From contig CM055730.1 of assembly GCA_029465975.1 (NCBI GenBank), positions 12,975,767 through 13,039,766 of the forward strand: a stretch of 64,000 nucleotides of DNA. The letters are read 5' to 3'. The stretch is from Dallia pectoralis (taxonomy: Eukaryota > Chordata > Actinopteri > Esociformes > Umbridae). Positions 58,547 to 64,000 of the stretch are shown piece after piece (within the stretch, counting starts at the first letter, position 1; each line of letters opens with the position of its first letter). Made by a program: the position numbers and the translations under genes. The notes beneath the pieces were generated by a model, which worked only from the letters and a program-made list of their open reading frames with translations, was not told where the DNA came from and did no database searches.

Positions 58547-60878
58547 TCATAACAAATGCATGTAGTGCACACTGCAATCAGACCAGAGCAAAATGTGGTT
58601 GCAGACTTGTCACAAGTCTCTCTCTCTCTTTCATGTACATTTAAATGAATGTCTTTCATCAGTATAAACCAGTCGACACGCTCACCAACACAGTATGTTT
58701 AGAAGCCCTTGATTTGAACTTCAAAGACTGAAGCATAGCGAGAAAAAATGGCCTTACATAGGAAAGAAAACAAACACTTTACTCTAGCACACACGGATGC
58801 CAAACCGAGATATAAGCGACCTGTATGTAGGATTTTGGGCAAGGCATCTAACGCTGGTGTAGCGAATATCAGAGTGACTGCTGTTGTGTTTTTCACCGAA
58901 ACAAGGTTGTTAGCATGTACATGTTGTTGGGGAAAAGAAAACGGAATAATTCCAAACACCATCAAAGTTGCAATTCATAATGAAGTATCCTGACGCAAGT
59001 GTAATGCCACTTTGACATTACCTGTACCCCTTTTATACTTTTTTCAGTATTTTTTTTCCAGATTCTTTTCAAATTATTTTCTGTGCTCAGAAGGTTAAAT
59101 TTATGAATATTCATAATCCAATAGTATACTGGAGGTGCCGTACAATTTTATCCACAACTTAGTTTCTGGATGTCTACTGCAGCTTTCCTCTTATGCTCTT
59201 ATTATTGGAGCTCTCCATCACATACTAGCTGCAAAATACACATTGGACATGATGGAAGAGAGAACAAATTGCACCGATATCTTGCTTGCTAGCTAATGCC
59301 TGGAGGGTAACCAGATGATAGCTAGGTAATACAATTAAATGATCGGTTTGCCTTGAACATTTGGAGGGATGTCTCCATGTATCCTCACAGAAATTATGTC
59401 AGTGAAGCCTGAAAGTTATGCTATGTAAGATTAAAAAAGGAGTGACGCTCAAATCGTTACCACAGAAACAAAGTTCTGTATCTGTAAACATATTGTCCCG
59501 CACCTTGTGCTGATTAGCCCATATTACTAGCTTGGTCATCGAACTCAATCATTTTCATGGGTGTATGTTTTTAACACTTCCTGTGTTATACAGCCTCTTG
59601 GTGTGTTAATAGTTAATAGATTCCTTGGGAAATGCATTTACTTCCTGAGTTTTTCAGATATGTTTAGATTAGAAGTAAACACACTGTGTCGTTTTAAAAG
59701 AGTAGGCACATTTTTATAAAAACACAAAGAAAGTGTTGACCTGGCTGCAAGCTTACGGCCTTTGCTTTACAGCTGTCCTGAACACTGATCTACACAGACA
59801 TTCAACAGCTTGGTGTGGCAAGTGTATTTTCTATGAACAACTTTGCATATGTTAATGGAAGAAAACTATTTCTGGTTTTAGATTACCTAATTTGTACATA
59901 TTTGAGAAAATTGGAATCTGTTTTAGGTTTTGGCTCTATCACCATTGCTCTTCATTGGTCAGTGAATAAGCAACACACAGTGAAACTGGAAAGCTTTTTA
60001 AAACTATAATGTCCACCTGATATGGTACAATACGTATGCCTCCCACTTAGACTGGTCTATTGATGGATTCAATACTTATTTGTTTCTATTCATCTCAGGT
60101 AAGCTTCTCTAAGTCACAATGTAAATACAAAGAGATGCACGCATCGCTTTATTATGATACGATCTGTTTTTCTAGGCACTGCAGTCTGTGCTCATGAATT
60201 CACTGCTACTTTCTTGTTTGTTTCGTTACACTGGGCTCTCTATGAATGTCAACCTATCCACAGGGTGTGTGCATTTTTGCCAATGTGTCTCGCAGAGTTC
60301 TGCCTGACAGCGTTTGACAGTAATCAGATAACCGAGTGAATTACATCTATATCTGATTGCTGATTTTCAACAGAGCCACTCATCCGCAACGACCCAAAGC
60401 CAGAGCTTAACACTTCGACCCAGATGGCAGATCCTCCACTATATTTTACCACTGTTGTCTTCCTGTTGTGATAACAGTGACTTGGCATTATCCTAGCAGT
60501 GACAGTGAATGCCAATCCAGCCAAGAGGGCCGTAGTGTCTGTGTTTGAACACAGTGTGGTCTCGCATTTATCTCCATTCAAGCTCCCATGGATGGGATGG
60601 AGGGGGCTAGCTGTGTGGCAGTGTGCATTTTCAGCTTGTATTGATTTGTTAGAAAGGGATGCTCCAGCGCTCCGTTGTTAGCCGTCAGACAGTGAAGGAA
60701 TTAGCATTGTTGCCTCCTGCACACAGAAGCAAAGAGAGGGTTGGTGTTTTCTCTTTTCCCTTCTGTTTTGAGAGCTTGCTATTTCCAACAAGAACAGGCC
60801 TGTTGCCAGAGTGCTGAAAAGACAGGAGGAGATTGACGGGGTTAGGTCGTCACAGTATATACGTACAGACTGGTACAC
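58547..60878. other. unique DNA, no gene seen
   Basis: Frames up to 88 codons, unrecognised. Only a short TC run near 58618-58630. Confidence 0.4.
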
Positions 60879-61064
60879 ACATGCAACGTAATGCACAGTA
60901 ACACATGCACGTGTTTATAATGATCACATAAAAACACCACACATGCAACGTAATGCACAGTAGCACATGCACGTGTTTATAATGATCACATAAAAACACA
61001 GCACATGCAACGTAATGCACAGTAACACATGCACGTGTTTATAATGATCACATCAAAACACCAC
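60879..61064. repeat. 62-bp tandem repeat, three copies
   Basis: Copies start at 60879, 60941 and 61003, each with ACATGCAACGTAATGCACAG, CACATGCACGTGTTTATAAT and GATCACATAAAAACAC. Copies differ at only a few bases. The unit contains TGCACGTG and TGATCA palindromes. Confidence 0.95.
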
Positions 61065-61144
61065 ACTGAAAGTTTTTGAGTTCAAAACAATGATACAACA
61101 TTTGACAATTTGTTAATTACATTAGTTTGAAATGATTCTTTCCG

Positions 61145-61174
61145 CACACAAACACACACGCACACACACACACA
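61145..61174. repeat. (CA)n microsatellite
   Basis: CA run with single AA and CG interruptions. Confidence 0.9.
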
Positions 61175-61319
61175 GTATACATGTAACTACTATGTTTGTC
61201 TAAAAGTGTACAAAAGCCCCATTTCCTTTGATATAGTTGTCTCTAAAATACTTTTTTGAATTGAGGTCTCCTGTGTTGTTGCTTGGTTGAGGTTAAGAAG
61301 AAATGAGGCTGGATATACA

Positions 61320-61380
61320 GTGTGTGTGTGTGTGTGTGTGTGTAGCTATATATATGTGTAGCTATATATATATGTATAGC
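61320..61380. repeat. (TG)n followed by TAGCTATATATATG words
   Basis: About 12 TG units, then three GTAGCTATATATA-like words that are self-complementary at TAGCTA and TATATA. Confidence 0.9.
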
Positions 61381-63065
61381 TCTCAATCTCACTTCTCACT
61401 TGAGCGGTGTGACTCAAAAAGCAATTAACACATGATATAGCCTGTGTCTTAAAAAGTATTTTTAGTCAATCACTGAAGGTATAAGTCGTGGTGCTCGTAG
61501 AACTCATAAGTTTGCTTGGCCTATTTACAATTTAACAAAGTGGTGAGTAAACAACAATGGTCAGTGGGCTGGAACTGTAATTGTGACGTAACCTGACAGC
61601 TTCATATCACTGTCCCTTATCTACACGTCATTTAAATATATTTAGATGCACAAACCAAACAATGAAAGTCGGATACTTGATAATTACTTTCTTCTACCCC
61701 AAACAATCTCAAAGGATGGAAAAGATGTAATCCATTTGAACACGTACATTTCACAGTCTAACATTATGGTGGATATTTTGCTTTACATTGGAGATTTGAT
61801 ATTCTGTCTTGGTTCCTCGTGTGTTTTGAACAGGGAATTTTGTGAGCCAATTGAACCAGCTCTTTTAAGTAAACCGAACCAGGGAAGCTACCTCACTGAA
61901 AAGACTCAGACTGCCCATTACTAAGCTCACAAGTGGAGGCATGGGGCGTGCCAATAGAATAAAGTGCTACATCTACCATTTCATTCTTTTTTGTTTCCCC
62001 AACCAAACTAAAAAAATGACTCGAGCTATGTTCTGTTCGAGGTAGCGTTTAAGAATATGCCATGGTACACTAGGCCAAAGAAAATGACGTAAAAATTGTT
62101 TTAAAAAAGCAGTAAAGTTGGGAACACCTCACAGGACAACCCAATTACATTCCACGTTTAGGCAAAGCTTCAAAATGAGTTTTAGCTTTGCAATCTCAAA
62201 AGCAACACCAGCCTGTTGCTAATTATATGGTGAGCAAAATGCTACTTTTATTTAAAAACACAACTTTTCGGTGATATTGATATACCAATTATCTAACACA
62301 ATTTATTGAGATTCATAAGACATGTAAAAGACAACATCTCAGTGTTGAATCAAGGTGCTTTCCTACAGTTGAGCTGCCAAAGATGTTTATGGGGCATGTT
62401 GCCAACAGCAGCCAACTTGGCCAATACAACTGTACCGTCACAGAAACATTGCACAGAAACTTAGTACAATTTTGAAATGATGGCAGAAATCTAGTCACAT
62501 TACCTTTGTTGCTGTCAATAAGTAGCCAACAAGAAACATTTATCTTCATGTTGCAATACTCAGGAGACATTCAAAAGAATAACTTGTGCTCTCTTGGTAG
62601 GCAGAATTTCACGTGTGATTTAAGTGTGATTTACACGACGCAATCTATAGAACTAATCAATACATTGATATATCACATAGAGACCCCTAAACCGTTTTAA
62701 AAGCTAATAGGTGGGCGGCGAAATACGGGGGGTGGCAAATAAAACCATGTGGAAGTGACAGTACATTCCAACATCAAATCAATGCCTTTAGTTGTGATGA
62801 GCACATTGGCGTCGACGCGACGACCCCGTCGTTCTTCACGACTGTCAATATGGTGACTCAATCTTATGACCTTACCTCAGATGAGACGTGAATCAGGTAC
62901 TAATCCAGGCACTTGCAATCTCACACCGGGACTACTACAATGTTCATACCAGGGTTAGCATGTCTCCCTGCATACTCAATGAGAAGCCTGCAACGAATCC
63001 ATAGTGTGGCAGAGCGCTAAGTGTTCAGCCCTCCCAAGTTCTCCCGTGCTTCTCTGCTCAGTCCA
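61381..63065. other. unique DNA, no gene seen
   Basis: A 92-codon plus-strand frame (61646-61924) and shorter ones show no recognised features. Confidence 0.4.
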
Positions 63066-63245
63066 CGGGCACACGTTACCCTACAGAGGAGGAGACGGGC
63101 ACACGTTACCCTACAGAGGAGGAGACGGGCACACGTTACCCTACAGAGGAGGAGACGGGCACACGTTACCCTACAGAGGAGGAGACGGGCACACGTTACC
63201 CTACAGAGGAGGAGAAGGGCACACGTTACCCTACAGAGGAGGAGG
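63066..63245. repeat. 30-bp minisatellite, six copies
   Basis: CGGGCACACGTTACCCTACA then GAGGAGGAGA is repeated six times, nearly perfectly (one A for C in the last copy). Such homogeneity suggests recent expansion. The 242-codon frame 63004-63732 runs through this and the next array because of open repeat units. Confidence 0.96.
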
Positions 63246-63300
63246 ACTGCATTTCCTCCCTACCATCAGTCAATGCTCAAACACTCCATCACTAACCAAG

Positions 63301-63627
63301 CTCCTTGATATGCCACCTCTTGTATCTTGGCACCTAGCTCTTCGATATGCCACCTCCTGTATCTTGGCACCAAGCTCCTCGATATGCCACCTCCTGTATC
63401 TTGGCACCAATCACCTCGATATGCCACCTCCTGTATCTTGGGCACCAATCACCTCGATTTGCCACCTCCTGTATCTTGGCACCAATCACCTCGATATGCC
63501 ACCTCTTGTATCTTGGCACCAAGCTCCTCGATATGCCACCTCTTGTATCTTGGCACCAAGCACCTCGATATGTCACCTCTTGTATCTTGGCACCAAGCTC
63601 CTCGATATGCCACCTCTTGTATCTTGG
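63301..63627. repeat. 37-bp minisatellite, about nine copies
   Basis: The unit is CTCCTCGATATGCCACCTCC then TGTATCTTGGCACCAAG, with alternation between CTCCTCG and TCACCTCG starts and CCTCCTG and CCTCTTG. One copy carries an extra G (GGGCACC), which shifts frames. It begins 55 bases after the 30-bp array. Confidence 0.95.
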
Positions 63628-64000
63628 CTGCCCCACTGCATCTCCCATTCACGTGATGCCGGGACAGCCGATTGCCCGCCAATGTTCAGGACACTTCTGA
63701 AACCCTATATCTTCAAAGAGTATCAAAAATAACTCCACGCAATTATTCCCCATTCTCCTTTATCAGACACAAGGCACATTCTCCTCACCGGTGAGAGAGC
63801 TGAGAGAGCCTACCCTATAGAGTTTGGAACGAAACGGATGCTGAACAGAAGAAGAGATGTGCTTCAAGAGATGGAGATGCCATGCTGGCTAGTGGGGTGT
63901 GCTGGCCCTCTGTCCCCTACACCTTTATCGACAGCCCGATCCCTAGCATTGTGAATCGTCCGCTAGAATACATGTGTAATCAATTTCTTTTTAGGCCATC
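63628..64000. other. unique DNA to window end, no gene seen
   Basis: The end of the 242-codon frame (RTLLKPYIFKEYQK, stop 63730-63732) and the following sequence have an ordered, non-repetitive look, possibly the tail of a dispersed repeat. I cannot assign it. Confidence 0.35.

Noticed and set aside
63004..63732. 242-codon frame with HTLPYRGGDG repeats
   Set aside because: It spans two adjacent minisatellites of 30 and 37 bp; no domain and no conserved start or end.

Overview
The window reads as vertebrate nuclear DNA, most likely from a teleost fish. It is AT-rich, almost free of long open frames, and full of microsatellites, minisatellites and decayed Tc1/mariner, hAT, piggyBac and LINE copies typical of fish. 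Several short repeats (a palindromic MITE near 35.2 kb, a SINE-like block near 25.6 kb, a duplicated block near 9.6 kb) resemble repeats I associate with salmonid/pike-type (protacanthopterygian) genomes; that placement is inference. I recognise no host protein-coding exon, tRNA or rRNA gene. The window is probably intergenic or intronic.

The only long intact protein gene is a retroviral gag on the minus strand (13067-14638). It sits in an element bounded by two 266-bp direct repeats (10480-10745 and 15647-15912) that read as identical. The element is about 5.4 kb and has gag but no recognisable protease, polymerase or envelope. It looks like a recently moved, gag-only, non-autonomous endogenous retrovirus that would need enzymes supplied by a relative.

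Layout: 0-9.3 kb holds mostly unique sequence, a candidate conserved element near 4.4-4.8 kb and a 37-bp minisatellite (7.3-7.6 kb). A decayed Tc1 copy (9.3-10.4 kb) is followed by the retroviral element (10.5-15.9 kb), another decayed Tc1 copy (17.3-18.3 kb) and a decayed piggyBac copy (19.7-20.9 kb). From 21 to 41 kb the sequence is mainly unique, broken by a 27-bp array (25.7-26.8 kb), a 45-bp array (29.5-29.8 kb), microsatellites and one MITE. A 1.57-kb non-autonomous hAT element with perfect 8-bp target duplications lies at 41.3-42.8 kb. A 5'-truncated LINE tail at 45.1-46.2 kb carries a 39-bp minisatellite in its 3' region. A three-level nest (hAT inside hAT inside Tc1) spans 46.9-48.6 kb. 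A 4.26-kb AT-rich array with a large internal duplication spans 50.3-54.55 kb. The last 10 kb has further minisatellites (56.2, 60.9, 63.1 and 63.3 kb).

Apart from gag, the mobile-element genes are broken and are unlikely to act. All calls come from reading the sequence and from knowledge of the families; no database search was possible. Minisatellite boundaries are accurate to a few bases, and decayed-element boundaries to tens of bases.
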